Source: Chloroflexota bacterium (GTDB lineage: Bacteria; Chloroflexota; UBA11872; UBA12225). Taken from it: DNA of 64,000 nt. Position 1 is the stretch's first letter, and the number at the start of each line of letters is the position of its first letter. The translations under genes and the position numbers were made by a program. The DNA lies in assembly GCA_030447525.1 (NCBI GenBank), contig JAUJOR010000016.1, positions 1-64,000 of the forward strand, read 5' to 3'. Positions 6,835 to 15,572 of this stretch are shown here, piece by piece. The notes under the pieces are model-generated. The model was not told the DNA's origin and ran no database searches. It was given only the letters and a program-made list of their open reading frames with translations.

Positions 6835-8961
6835 TCAGGCCCCGGCGGGCCGGCGGGCCGCCAGGACTCCCCTCTGGGCGGCGCCGGCGGCCCCCCCCTG
6901 GTTTGGCACCGCTGTCTCGGAGACCTCTACCGGCCGGTAGGCGGCGGCCTTGATCACGACACTGAGCTGGAGGATGTCGTAGCTGGCCCAGAAGACGTTT
7001 GCCCCGGTGGCAAGCACGTCCCCGTCCACCCCCCATGCCAGGCGAGCCAGCTTCAGGAGTACCGCGCCGGCCAACAGGCCCATGGCCACCAGCTGTAGTC
7101 GAACCAGCCCCCAGGGCATGCCCGGCCGGGTCTTTGGGCGAGTCTTGGGCGTGACGACAAAGCCCAGCCTGCGCCCGAAATAGACGTTCCCCAGGCCGCT
7201 GGTCACGGCCTTGATCCACACGGGGAAGAGGGCCAGACTGTACTGCTGTCCCCGCCAGGTGCTGCGGCCCCAGCCGACGATGACGAACTGCAACTGGTTT
7301 ACCGCCAGGTACGGGAGCAGGTGGAGGAAAAAGTCCCCGCCGTATGCCCGCACCGGGAGCCAACCAAGGGTGAGGTAGAGCACCGGGGCCGCCAGATAGA
7401 CCACGGTGGCGAACCCCGAGAGGTACGTCCACATGGTGGCCAGGTACATCAGGCGTTGACCGAGCGACAACCCTCGTACAGTGAGGGGGCTCTCTCGAAA
7501 CAGGACCTGGATGGTGCCTTGCGCCCAGCGCAGTCGCTGCTGCAGGGCAGTGCGCAGGTCTTCTGGCGCCAGGCCGCGGGCGAGCACCTCGTGGTGGTAG
7601 ACAGAGCGCCATCCCAGGGCATGCAGGCGCATGGCCGTAGCCATATCTTCGGTGACGGAGATCGTCGCCAGGGGCATCAGCGGCTGTGCCTCGTCGGACC
7701 GGTGGACGTCCACGGCCAACAGCAGGGCTCGCACCGCCCCCACAGCGGCCAGGGGCGACGAGTCCCGGGCCGTGAGCGCAGTCAACGCCCGGTCGTCGTC
7801 CAGGGCTTCTGCCACGCTGCCCTCCGGGTCGGCCGAGTCCAGACCCGGGGTCTCTGCCAGCTCAGCGCGAATGCGCGCCAGGTCTCCTTGCACCAGCAGG
7901 CGCGAAACGGCCGCTGCGCGGCGTTGAAACGCCCACGTCAACTCCTGGACCGGCATGCCGGCGCGGAGGGCGTCGCCGGCATCGTGCACGGCCGCTCGGA
8001 GCTCGCTGAAGGCAGCCCGCATCCGCTCGCCGTCGGACTCGCTGCGCTCGCCTGACCTTGCCAGGTGTCCCTCGGCTGATCGGAGCACGCGGTCGGCCGC
8101 GTCAAGGGCCCGCCGGACGCGCCGCTCCAGGTCGCGGACGTAGTGTGTGATGCCCAGCTGCAGCAGGGCCTCCCGGCGCAGGACGGCGTTCGAGCCGCAG
8201 AAGAAGGCGGCGTTCCAGCCATCCTTGCCCTGCTGGATCGGCCCGTAGAACAACGTCGCCTGGCTGCCGAACGGGTCGCCGGGCGGGACGTTGGAAAACC
8301 ACTGCGGCGTCTGGACGAAGGCCACCTGTGGATCGCGGAAGTACCCCAGCGTGCGGTCCAGGATCTCAGGTGCCGGCACTTGATCGGCGTCCAGGACGAG
8401 GACAAACTCGCCCTGCGTTTGCAAGATAGCGTTGTTGAGGTTGCCGGCCTTGGCGTGCCGCTGGAGGCCCTCCCACTCGGCCGTGCGGACGATGTAGTCT
8501 GCGCCCTCGGCCTCAACCATGACCCGCATGGCGGCCGAGCTCCCGTCATCCAGGACGTAGGTGCGGTGCGGGGTGTGGATGGCCAGGGCCGCGCGGACGG
8601 TCTCCCGCACCAGCTCCACCGGCTCGTCGTAGCAGGTGATGAACACGTCCACCGTCGCCTCTGGGAGCGTTGGGGGCGCCTCGCGGCGGCGCAGGCGCCA
8701 GATGGTCAGCCCGAACAGCCAGGCGCCGAGGTAGCTGTAGGTCTCCGCGGCCAGCAGGGCCAGGGCCAGCGGCCAGGACTCCCAGTTGACCGAGTGGAGG
8801 TAGCGCCAGCTCAGGTACCAGAAGCCGAGGGCCAGGTTCGCGCCGATCACGAGGCGCAGCAGGCCCAGCCGCAGGGCATGGCGCGCCGCGGCATCGGCCG
8901 GCAATAGCCGTCGCAGCCAGCGGGGCGTGGTCGTGGACTGGGGCGCGATGACCACATTCAT
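6835..8961 (-). CDS. Cellulose-synthase-like processive glycosyltransferase family 2
   Basis: A 708-residue membrane glycosyltransferase; ATG 8961 is chosen for the GGAGGAG ten bases upstream. There are two N-terminal helices, then a GT2 domain with the BcsA-type motifs TYVLDDGSS, LVLDADQVP, VTEDMAT and QQRLRW, then four or so C-terminal helices. It should polymerise a UDP-sugar into an exported polysaccharide. A stretch of about 165 mostly helical, charged residues (about 7660-8145) separates the acceptor region from the TED motif, where BcsA enzymes have only a few residues. No PilZ domain is seen at the C-terminus, so direct c-di-GMP control is not indicated. No BcsB-like partner is nearby. 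Confidence 0.85.
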   Translation of the reverse strand: MNVVIAPQSTTTPRWLRRLLPADAAARHALRLGLLRLVIGANLALGFWYLSWRYLHSVNWESWPLALALLAAETYSYLGAWLFGLTIWRLRRREAPPTLPEATVDVFITCYDEPVELVRETVRAALAIHTPHRTYVLDDGSSAAMRVMVEAEGADYIVRTAEWEGLQRHAKAGNLNNAILQTQGEFVLVLDADQVPAPEILDRTLGYFRDPQVAFVQTPQWFSNVPPGDPFGSQATLFYGPIQQGKDGWNAAFFCGSNAVLRREALLQLGITHYVRDLERRVRRALDAADRVLRSAEGHLARSGERSESDGERMRAAFSELRAAVHDAGDALRAGMPVQELTWAFQRRAAAVSRLLVQGDLARIRAELAETPGLDSADPEGSVAEALDDDRALTALTARDSSPLAAVGAVRALLLAVDVHRSDEAQPLMPLATISVTEDMATAMRLHALGWRSVYHHEVLARGLAPEDLRTALQQRLRWAQGTIQVLFRESPLTVRGLSLGQRLMYLATMWTYLSGFATVVYLAAPVLYLTLGWLPVRAYGGDFFLHLLPYLAVNQLQFVIVGWGRSTWRGQQYSLALFPVWIKAVTSGLGNVYFGRRLGFVVTPKTRPKTRPGMPWGLVRLQLVAMGLLAGAVLLKLARLAWGVDGDVLATGANVFWASYDILQLSVVIKAAAYRPVEVSETAVPNQGGAAGAAQRGVLAARRPAGA

Positions 8962-9135
8962 CGAGGGGGTTCTCCTCCCTGACGTCTCATGCCTTTCGGC
9001 CCTGTTAGGCACACTGGAGCAGTCCGGAGGAACGGCCTCGCCGCCTCACGTATGAGGTTCCTATCACCCCCGCCGGTCCCCTCCCCAGCGCGCCCGGGGC
9101 GCGGACGGATAGGCGGATAGAAGGACGCATCGTCG

Positions 9136-11295
9136 TCACTGACCGGACTCTGTTGGCCCCGCAGGCGTCTCAGGGCTCCTGAGGACGGAGGCCAGGGCGT
9201 CATAGAGCTGGGACTGCCGCACCGGCTTGGTGAGGGTGGCCGGGATCCCCAATCGGCGTGCCCCCTCCGCGGCGTGGTCGCCCACTGAGGTGAGCAGTAT
9301 CAGCCGGGTCGCCCCCAGGGCGGGGTCGGCCATGATCACCTGGGCCAGCGCCAGGCCGTCCATGCCCGGCATCTGCATGTCCAGGATGGCCAGCTGGAAC
9401 GGCTCTCCCCGCCCTACCCCCGCTCGCAGCAGCCCGAGCGCCACCGGCCCGTCCACGGCCGAGGTGGGATGCATGCCCCACGCGCCGAGCTGGCGGTCTA
9501 AGAGGGCGCGGCTGGTGGCGTTGTCGTCCACGACAAGGACGCGCAGGTTCTGTAGATCCGGCGCGTCGGCGGCAACGAGCCTACGGGGCTCGGGGGACGC
9601 CCCTGGCTGCGGCGCAAACGGCGCGGTGAACCAGAAGGTGCTGCCGTCGCCCGGCGCGCTCTCCACCCCTATGGTCCCGCCCATCAGCTCCACCAGCTGC
9701 TTGGAGATGGCCAGCCCCAGCCCGGTGCCCCCGTAGCGGCGGGTAGTCGAGGCGTCGGCTTGCGTAAAGGCCCGGAACAGGCCGGTCCGGGCAGTGGGCG
9801 TGAGCCCAATGCCGGTGTCTCTGACCGCAAAGCGGAGGATCGTCGCCACGGCACCCGTCTCAGCCGCACCTACATGCACGCTGACCTCCCCGCGCTCGGT
9901 GAACTTGATCGCGTTGCCGAGCAGGTTGCTCAGCACCTGCCGCAGGCGGAACGGATCGCCCTGCAGGGCACGCGGCACCTCGGGGGCAACCGAGACCGTC
10001 AGCTCCAGGCCCTTCTCCTGCGCGCGGGCGGCGAGCGAGCCGGCGACGTGCTCCACCGTGGTCAGCAGGTTGAAATCGATGCACTCGAGGCGCACCTGCC
10101 CCGCTTCGATCTTGGAGAAGTCCAGGACGTGGTTGATGGTGCGCAGCAGCATCTCTCCCGAGTTCTGCACCGCCGTCGCGTACTCCTGCTGCTCCTGCGT
10201 CAGTGGCGTCTCGAGGAGGAGCTCCGTCATGCCCAGCACCCCGTTCATCGGCGTCCGGAGCTCGTGGCTCATGTTGGCTAAGAACTCGGACTTGGCCTGG
10301 GAGGCCGCCACCAGGCGCAAACGCTCGCGTTCTGCTCTAACCCGGTCGGTGACGTCCAGGGCCAGCCCGATGGTGCCGGTGATGGCGCCGCCAGGGCCCC
10401 GCAGGGGCTCCACCCGCGCCTCCAGCGTGTGGCCGGCCCACTCCAGCTGGTAGTCCGCCGTTGCCCCGCTGAGGGCCCGCCGATGCGCGGCAACGGCCGG
10501 GAACGCCGGATCGTCGGTGCGGAAGTACTCGGCGATAGGCTTGCCTACGAGTTGCCCGGCGGCTACGCCCAGGCTGGCCAGCCCGGCGCCCTGGCTGGAG
10601 GTGAACCGCAGGTCGGCGTCCGTTGACCACAGGACGGCGGGCATCTGCTCGGCCAGGAGCCGCACGCGGCCCTCGCTCGCCGCCGTGCCGGCGCGGGCGA
10701 CCTCGTTGAGGCGCCAGTTGGCGACGGCGGCCGCGCTCGCGGCGAGCACGAAGGCGCCATGGATCGAGGCCCACTTCCAGGGGTGCTCCAGGGCGTCTGG
10801 ATGGTTATAGATAGATGTCGGGTCGAGGACGCCCAGCACGCCGTGGTGCACGATGACGTACCCCAGGGCCACGCCGAAGGGCAGCCAGTCCTGGTACAGG
10901 GCGATAACAGCCACCATCACGAAGAAGTGGAAATGCATCTCTACGAAGCCGCCGGAGAGGTGCACCAGTACCGCCGAGGCGGTGATCAGGCCTATGCTTG
11001 CCGCGGCGCTGCGCCAGCGCCGCCCGCCGGCGTTGCGGCCGGCGAGCAGGGCCGCGGTGGCCACCAGCGCGCCTTCGGGGACGACGTGGGCCAGCCCCTC
11101 GCCCATCAGCAAGCCAAAGGCGACTAGCCCTCCGGCGTGGAGCCACAGCAGCACAAGCATGACCCGGTGGCGGGCCCGCCAGGCCGGCTCCGGCAGCGGG
11201 TGCCCCTGGGGCAGGGCCGCCTGGAACCGGTTGAGCAGGCCAGAGAGCTGCGGCCGGAACAGCCCGGCGGGCCCAGCAAGCGTCCGTGCGGCCAT
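9136..11295 (-). CDS. Hybrid sensor histidine kinase/response regulator
   Basis: A 719-residue protein. In order: about six N-terminal transmembrane helices including MHFHFFVMVAVIALYQDW (1-200), a PAS domain (about 210-325), HisKA with the phospho-accepting His344 in MSHELRTPMN, HATPase_c with N, G1 and G2 boxes (NLLGNAIKF, DTGIGL, GGTGLGL), and a C-terminal receiver with acceptor Asp near 638 in DMQMPGMDG. It should autophosphorylate on His and pass phosphate to its own receiver. The ligand sensed by the membrane module is unknown. No output regulator or Hpt protein is adjacent; the glycosyltransferase gene follows about 175 bases downstream on the same strand. Confidence 0.9.
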   Translation of the reverse strand: MAARTLAGPAGLFRPQLSGLLNRFQAALPQGHPLPEPAWRARHRVMLVLLWLHAGGLVAFGLLMGEGLAHVVPEGALVATAALLAGRNAGGRRWRSAAASIGLITASAVLVHLSGGFVEMHFHFFVMVAVIALYQDWLPFGVALGYVIVHHGVLGVLDPTSIYNHPDALEHPWKWASIHGAFVLAASAAAVANWRLNEVARAGTAASEGRVRLLAEQMPAVLWSTDADLRFTSSQGAGLASLGVAAGQLVGKPIAEYFRTDDPAFPAVAAHRRALSGATADYQLEWAGHTLEARVEPLRGPGGAITGTIGLALDVTDRVRAERERLRLVAASQAKSEFLANMSHELRTPMNGVLGMTELLLETPLTQEQQEYATAVQNSGEMLLRTINHVLDFSKIEAGQVRLECIDFNLLTTVEHVAGSLAARAQEKGLELTVSVAPEVPRALQGDPFRLRQVLSNLLGNAIKFTERGEVSVHVGAAETGAVATILRFAVRDTGIGLTPTARTGLFRAFTQADASTTRRYGGTGLGLAISKQLVELMGGTIGVESAPGDGSTFWFTAPFAPQPGASPEPRRLVAADAPDLQNLRVLVVDDNATSRALLDRQLGAWGMHPTSAVDGPVALGLLRAGVGRGEPFQLAILDMQMPGMDGLALAQVIMADPALGATRLILLTSVGDHAAEGARRLGIPATLTKPVRQSQLYDALASVLRSPETPAGPTESGQ

Positions 11296-11674
11296 CTGTG
11301 GGCATGCTCCCCTTTTCGAGGCGGGTCAGCCGCGCGTCCCGCCGTCTCCGCGGACGATCGTGGGCGCAGGCCAGGACTATCGGTCAGGTGGCGCAAAGCG
11401 CGTCGCGCCGGAGCAGCCCGCCCCATGGCACGACCCTCTCCCACGCCTGGTCCCCGTCCCGGCAGTTCCCCCGGTACTGACGCCGCGCAATTGGCCGCCG
11501 CACTCCCGGGGCTCCCGCTGCCGGATACAAGGGCGCCCGCCCTGGCGACGGGATGGGCTGGCGCTGCCCGCGCCAAGTGCCAGGGCGCTCGGCGGCGGCC
11601 CGGCGTGCTGCCTTCAGCCAAACGCCGGCACGGGCGTCCCGGGGACACACCTGTGCCTGAAGACGAGCGCCTGC
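11296..11674. other. Intergenic region, nothing recognised
   Basis: About 380 bases lie between a membrane-protein gene that ends at 11675 and the hybrid kinase start. The DNA is very GC-rich, and open frames exist on both strands with no domain-like composition. I see no convincing promoter, riboswitch or repeat. Confidence 0.4.
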
Positions 11675-12565
11675 TCAGGCCGCGCGGCGAGACAGGCCGG
11701 CAATCGCTATCAGGAGCGTCCCGGCGATGGCCACAACGCCGTACTCGGCCATCAGACGCCGAGACAGGCGCTCCTGGAGGTGATGAGAGAGGATGCCGAT
11801 GAGAAAGTAGAACGACGATAAGAGGAAGGCCCCGCCGAACAGGCCGTTGAGGGGCCAGTAGTTCAGCGCCCAGGTGATCTCGCCCACGGCCAGGGCCACG
11901 ACGGCGGCGTAAAGCAGGGCCCGCGGCCAGGGTGCCGCCGGGACGAGGCTTGCTCGGGGTGAAGACTCCAGCCGGCTGGAGCCCTCCGACGCCGGCAGGC
12001 CCGCACCATCCCCCGCCCCACTCACTCCATCCTGTCCGCCCTTCCCCTGTGAGTCCCCGGCCCCTTCCCGTACCAGCCGGAACTGCCGGGCCGCTAACAG
12101 AAAGGTAATCAAGACGATCCCCGGGGCGGAGATCAGCGTCCTGGCCTTGGCCTGGTAGATGGCTGCGTACAGCGCGAAGGCGGCCACATACCCGACCATG
12201 CTGAGGAGCAGAGTGGCCTGGCGGGGCTCGGCGATTCCCAGTCGTAGACGGTGCTCGGCCCAGAATACGGCGAACAGCAGGGCGCCAAATGTAGCCAGGC
12301 CAAGCACGATAGCCACGCCGTTGTCGAGGAGCTGCAGGAAGAGCACGGCCCCCAGCGCCAGCGTGGCCGGCAGAATGAAGAGGTCGGGGGAGGGGCGGTA
12401 GCGAGCCTCCCCGCGTAGCACCAGGTCAAGCCCGGCCGAGAGGGTCACCACCAGGACGCCCACCAGCAGCACCACCAGCGGCGAGCGGACGTTTACCGCC
12501 AGGGCAACGCCGAGAACGCCCACGGCCACGACGACCGTGATCTTCTCCAAGGTCCGCGAGGTCAT
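11675..12565 (-). CDS. Polytopic membrane protein of unknown function
   Basis: A 296-residue protein with about eight hydrophobic segments: paired helices at the N-terminus, a group around SMVGYVAAFALYAAIY, then a hydrophilic low-complexity loop (about 165-215, rich in G, S and A), then three to four C-terminal helices. I do not recognise the family with confidence; a DUF5656-like membrane protein is one possibility. No catalytic motif is visible. The start ATG at 12565 lies 50 bases from a 169-bp dispersed repeat. Its neighbours do not suggest a role. Confidence 0.7.
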   Translation of the reverse strand: MTSRTLEKITVVVAVGVLGVALAVNVRSPLVVLLVGVLVVTLSAGLDLVLRGEARYRPSPDLFILPATLALGAVLFLQLLDNGVAIVLGLATFGALLFAVFWAEHRLRLGIAEPRQATLLLSMVGYVAAFALYAAIYQAKARTLISAPGIVLITFLLAARQFRLVREGAGDSQGKGGQDGVSGAGDGAGLPASEGSSRLESSPRASLVPAAPWPRALLYAAVVALAVGEITWALNYWPLNGLFGGAFLLSSFYFLIGILSHHLQERLSRRLMAEYGVVAIAGTLLIAIAGLSRRAA

Positions 12566-12917
12566 GCCACCATACTACGGCCTCACCAAGGCTTTGCCAC
12601 GCCGGGCACGCGGCGCCCAGGGCCTTTTCATTAGAGCCGCTCCTGGGGCACCGCCCGCGGCGTGGTCACGCCGAGCCCCGCGAGGCACCCGGGCCGCCGG
12701 TCCACGGACGGTGGGACGACTCGCTGATCCCTCGCTGCCCTCGGGATGACCCGCAACCACCGCCTACCCCTGATGAAAAGGCCCTGGCGGCGCCCAGGAC
12801 TCCCGAGAGGCTGTGCTAGAATCCTGCAGCCGATGTTCTTGTCGGATCGTAGGCGCCGAAGAAGTCAGCAGGCCGGCGGGTATAGAGCCAGGGCCTGAGC
12901 CGAGGTGTACGTTGCAG
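12566..12917. other. Divergent intergenic region holding a dispersed repeat and a possible leader
   Basis: About 350 bases lie between divergent genes. Most is the 169-bp repeat at 12618-12786. Then come a -10-like TAGAAT (12817-12822) and a 20-codon open frame (12833-12898, ATG to TGA, Arg-rich) ahead of the HNH gene. The short frame is only a possibility; I see no -35 box. Confidence 0.4.
12618..12786. repeat. 169-bp MITE-like dispersed repeat, copy 1
   Basis: Bounded by 17-bp terminal inverted repeats with one mismatch (cagggccttttcattag and the complement of ctgatgaaaaggccctg). A second copy of exactly the same length and high identity lies at 25417-25585, sharing for example ggtccacggacggtgggacg and actcgctgatccctcgctg. 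It has no coding capacity. It looks like a miniature transposable or REP-like element. Confidence 0.85.
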
Positions 12918-13442
12918 ATGGAGCGCGTGCCCGTGACCGCCGCCGTCCTCGTGCTGAACCAGAACTACGAGCCGCTCAACATCTGCAACGCCCGGCGCGC
13001 CTTCGTCCTCGTCGACCGGGGCAAGGCTGAAGTGCTGGAGCACAGCGCCGTTGGCTTTCGCACGGCCACTACGGTGCTGCCCCGTCCCAGCGTAATCAAG
13101 CTGGCCTACATGGTCAAGCGCCCCCGCCCCCAGGTACGGCTCTCGCGGCGGGAGATCTTCATGCGTGACGATTACACCTGTCAGTACTGCGGCAGCCGCG
13201 CCCGCGACCTCACGCTTGACCATGTGGTGCCAAAGCACCGTGGCGGGGGGCACAGCTGGGACAACCTGGTCAGCGCCTGCCGCTCGTGTAACCACCACAA
13301 GGGCGGGAAGACGGTGGACGAGGCGCGCATGCGCCTGGTGCATCCGCCGCGCCGGCCCCAGCCGGTGCAGTACTTTCTGTGGGTGCAGCGCCTGCACGGC
13401 GAGGCCTATCAGTCGTGGCTCAAGTTCTTGCCCCAGGGGTAG
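12918..13442 (+). CDS. HNH endonuclease family protein
   Basis: A 174-residue protein typical of stand-alone bacterial HNH proteins: the N-terminal VLVLNQNYEPLNICNARRAF, then the HNH nuclease core with zinc cysteine pair CQYCG, LDHVVPKHRGG and CRSCNHHKGG (about residues 89-135). ATG 12918 is chosen because homologous proteins begin a few residues before VLVLN. A gaggtg stretch lies ten bases upstream. The family is widespread and conserved in Chloroflexota, Actinobacteria and Cyanobacteria. Its target and role are not established, and it is not obviously part of a restriction or homing system here. Confidence 0.85.
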   Translation: MERVPVTAAVLVLNQNYEPLNICNARRAFVLVDRGKAEVLEHSAVGFRTATTVLPRPSVIKLAYMVKRPRPQVRLSRREIFMRDDYTCQYCGSRARDLTLDHVVPKHRGGGHSWDNLVSACRSCNHHKGGKTVDEARMRLVHPPRRPQPVQYFLWVQRLHGEAYQSWLKFLPQG

Positions 13443-13484
13443 GTCACTCAGAACCGCGCGCTGTCTAGCGTCGGCTCTGCGCCC

Positions 13485-14066
13485 TCAGCTGAGCTCGGCC
13501 CCTTCCTCAGCTACTCCGCCTCTGGCCCTTGCAATCCCGGGCGGGCCCTCAGCCCGCTGGGCCAGGAGCTCGATCCGCTCGGCGGCGAGGTTGCCGGCAA
13601 TACGCCCGCCGAGCAACGCCGCCAGCGCCAGCACGATGACCAGGGCCACTACGGCACCGGCCGCTCCCTGGTACCAGGACCATACCCCCAGGAAGAGCAG
13701 GATCATCCCTGCCCACCTCAAGGTCTTGGCGGCAAAGCTCCCCAGCATGGCCCCTCGATCACTCGTACGTACGGCCCACTCCAGTACCTGCCGCGCCAGC
13801 TGAGAGACGATTGTCCTGCCGCCGGCGGCCGCCTCCTCGCGGTCGACCATCGCCTGCCAGTCTTCCAGCGGCCGGCCATCGCGGATAAAGCGATCTCGTA
13901 GGGCGGCGTAGAGCACCAAGCGCCGGCGCCGCACGCGATCCACGGCCAGGTCCTCTTCGTCGTCGTAGTCCACCGGGCGGCTGAGCGCGGCGGCTTCGTC
14001 CGTGGAGAGAAACGTCCGCTGCCGGCGCAGCTCTTCGCTGGCGATGGAGACGAGCTCAGATCCCAT
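13485..14066 (-). CDS. Small membrane protein of unknown function
   Basis: 193 residues. The first 125 are charged and probably helical, with an acidic patch (VDYDDEEDLAVDRVRRRR). Two close hydrophobic helices follow (about 125-165), then a short polar tail. I recognise no family. The layout suggests a cytoplasmic N-terminal domain anchored by a membrane hairpin. It converges on the HNH gene and lies upstream of nothing obvious. Confidence 0.65.
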   Translation of the reverse strand: MGSELVSIASEELRRQRTFLSTDEAAALSRPVDYDDEEDLAVDRVRRRRLVLYAALRDRFIRDGRPLEDWQAMVDREEAAAGGRTIVSQLARQVLEWAVRTSDRGAMLGSFAAKTLRWAGMILLFLGVWSWYQGAAGAVVALVIVLALAALLGGRIAGNLAAERIELLAQRAEGPPGIARARGGVAEEGAELS

Positions 14067-14151
14067 CTCTGAGACTCTAGCGCCCTCTGAGATTCAAGCA
14101 CCCTGCGGGTGGCGGTGTCCTTCGGGGGGCAGCCGGCCCGGACGGCCGGGC

Positions 14152-14604
14152 TTAGCGTACGGTGAAGCCCGCCGCCTGCTTGTACTCCTGACCCTGGTAG
14201 CGCATCACCACCTCAACGCGCACATTCGACCCGCGCGTCGCCGGGGCGACCGGGATCGCCAGGTCCGGGGCGCGGCCGTCCGGAAAGGTGGTCACCTCGG
14301 ACGTAAAGGTTTGCGGGCCAGAAGGGTACGCGACCGTGGCCGACACCTGGGCACCGGAGACGGGGCGTTGCTGCCCGCCGGTGAAGCGAAGAAAGGTGGC
14401 CCGCACGATGACGTTCTCGTCCTGCCCAAGGCGGGCTTCCTGGGGAATCATCTGGACGCGCACCTGAAAGGGCGGCGGCGACGGCGTCTCCGCCGGGGCT
14501 GTCACGGCGGCCGCCGGGGCGGCCGCCGGGCCGCTCTCGCAGGCAATCAGTACAGCGGGGCCGGCAGCGGCCAGGCCGGAGAGGATCACGCGTCGGTTGA
14601 CCAT
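14152..14604 (-). CDS. Putative lipoprotein of unknown function
   Basis: 150 residues from ATG 14604, chosen because AAGGAG lies seven bases upstream. The N-terminus is a signal peptide with a lipobox-like AVLIAC, so the mature protein would be lipid-anchored at Cys. An Ala/Pro linker follows, then an all-beta domain (FQVRVQMIPQEARLGQDENV and onward) that resembles an immunoglobulin-like or bacterial surface beta-sandwich fold. No enzymatic motif is visible. It is divergent from the Fe-S carrier gene. Confidence 0.7.
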   Translation of the reverse strand: MVNRRVILSGLAAAGPAVLIACESGPAAAPAAAVTAPAETPSPPPFQVRVQMIPQEARLGQDENVIVRATFLRFTGGQQRPVSGAQVSATVAYPSGPQTFTSEVTTFPDGRAPDLAIPVAPATRGSNVRVEVVMRYQGQEYKQAAGFTVR

Positions 14605-14694
14605 ACCCGCGCTCCTTACCAAACCAGTGGGGACGAGCTCGAATCCCATTCTAGCAAAGGACAGCGGCCGTGCCTGCAGCGCCCCCGCCCCTTC

Positions 14695-14723
14695 TTGTCA
14701 CCCTGGTGACACTCTGGTAGGAT
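14695..14723 (+). promoter_or_regulatory. Candidate promoter of the Fe-S carrier gene with overlapping inverted repeat
   Basis: TTGTCA (14695-14700) and TAGGAT (14718-14723) are 17 bp apart, 29 bases before the ATG. The sequence gtcaccctggtgac (14697-14710), two 6-bp arms around a 2-bp centre, overlaps the -35 and could be an operator. Confidence 0.55.
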
Positions 14724-14752
14724 TTCATTAGCAGAAGGGGTACATTTGGATC

Positions 14753-15130
14753 ATGGTGGCCTCAGAGACGCAGTTGGTGCAGCTCACCGGAACGGCCGTT
14801 GCCGAGCTCCGAAAGATCATCGCTGAAGAAGGCCGTGATGATATCGGCCTGCGTGTCTTCGTCAGCCCCGGGGGCTGCTCCGGCCTGTCGTACGGGATGT
14901 CGCTCGAAGAGCGCTCCGACGACGGGGATTTCGTCGTCCAGCAAGAAGGATTGAGCGTCTTCGTGGACGAGTTCACCGCCAACTTCGTGCGGGGCGCGCA
15001 GATTGACTTCGTCAAGGGACTGATGGGCGCCGGCTTCACCGTGCACAATCCGAACGCGAAGAAGAGCTGCGCCTGCGGCCAGTCCTTCGATACGGGGGCC
15101 AACGCGGCCACGGCGCAGAAGTGTAGCTAG
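14753..15130 (+). CDS. erpA: A-type iron-sulfur cluster carrier (ErpA/IscA/SufA family)
   Basis: A 125-residue HesB/IscA-fold protein. The three conserved cluster-binding cysteines are present: one in SPGGCSGLSYG (about residue 43) and two in SCACGQSF (about residues 104-106). It would receive and deliver Fe-S clusters to target enzymes in the cytoplasm. The ErpA, IscA and SufA subtypes cannot be separated from this sequence alone. It is a single-gene unit: a promoter-like element lies just upstream and a strong hairpin terminator follows the stop by 35 bases. Confidence 0.9.
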   Translation: MVASETQLVQLTGTAVAELRKIIAEEGRDDIGLRVFVSPGGCSGLSYGMSLEERSDDGDFVVQQEGLSVFVDEFTANFVRGAQIDFVKGLMGAGFTVHNPNAKKSCACGQSFDTGANAATAQKCS

Positions 15131-15572
15131 ACCGGCGTACTACCCGTTCGACCGGACGCCCTTCAAGACCCCCGCCTTAGCGGGGGTCTTCGTCTTGGCG
15201 GCATCGTACCTGGGCTGCCCGGCCCACCTCACCTATGGAGCAGTCGGTCGTGGCTCCATTACAGGAGTTGCGCAGTCCCAGAGAGGAGCCCATCCCGGCA
15301 TCCAGGAGGGACGGCGTAGGTTCTGTCCATTAGTTGAGCGTAGTTGAGCGCCGCGCCAAGGCGCACCCTAGGCACGCTCAGGCCGAAGACGCGGGGAGTG
15401 GTGGGAAGCAGGGCAGCGGCCTGTGGCCCGCTCTTACCAGGCTCTTACCACCGGCGCCGGGTCGCCATGGTATAAGAACTGTAGATTATGTGACGTGCGG
15501 CCCCATCCCCCGGCAACGTTGCCGAGGGGGTCGAGTTGGGCCGGCGAATGACGTTTTCGGAGGCAAGTGGAC
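15131..15572. other. Intergenic region with terminator and hairpin
   Basis: About 440 bases. Besides the terminator at 15165-15190, positions 15507-15530 form a near-perfect palindrome centred on ggcaacgttgcc, about 40 bases before the zinc peptidase start. That could be an operator or leader hairpin. A TATAAG hexamer at 15471 lacks a convincing -35. I see no gene. Confidence 0.45.
15165..15190 (+). terminator. Rho-independent terminator after the Fe-S carrier
   Basis: A perfect 11-bp stem (aagacccccgc and gcgggggtctt) with a 4-base loop, followed by the moderately T-rich cgtctt. It starts 35 bases after the stop. Confidence 0.75.

Noticed and set aside
11380-11430. GCGCAAAGC stretch resembling part of a c-di-GMP-I riboswitch
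   Set aside because: The first helix and tetraloop parts of the consensus are missing, and it is on the strand with no gene downstream.
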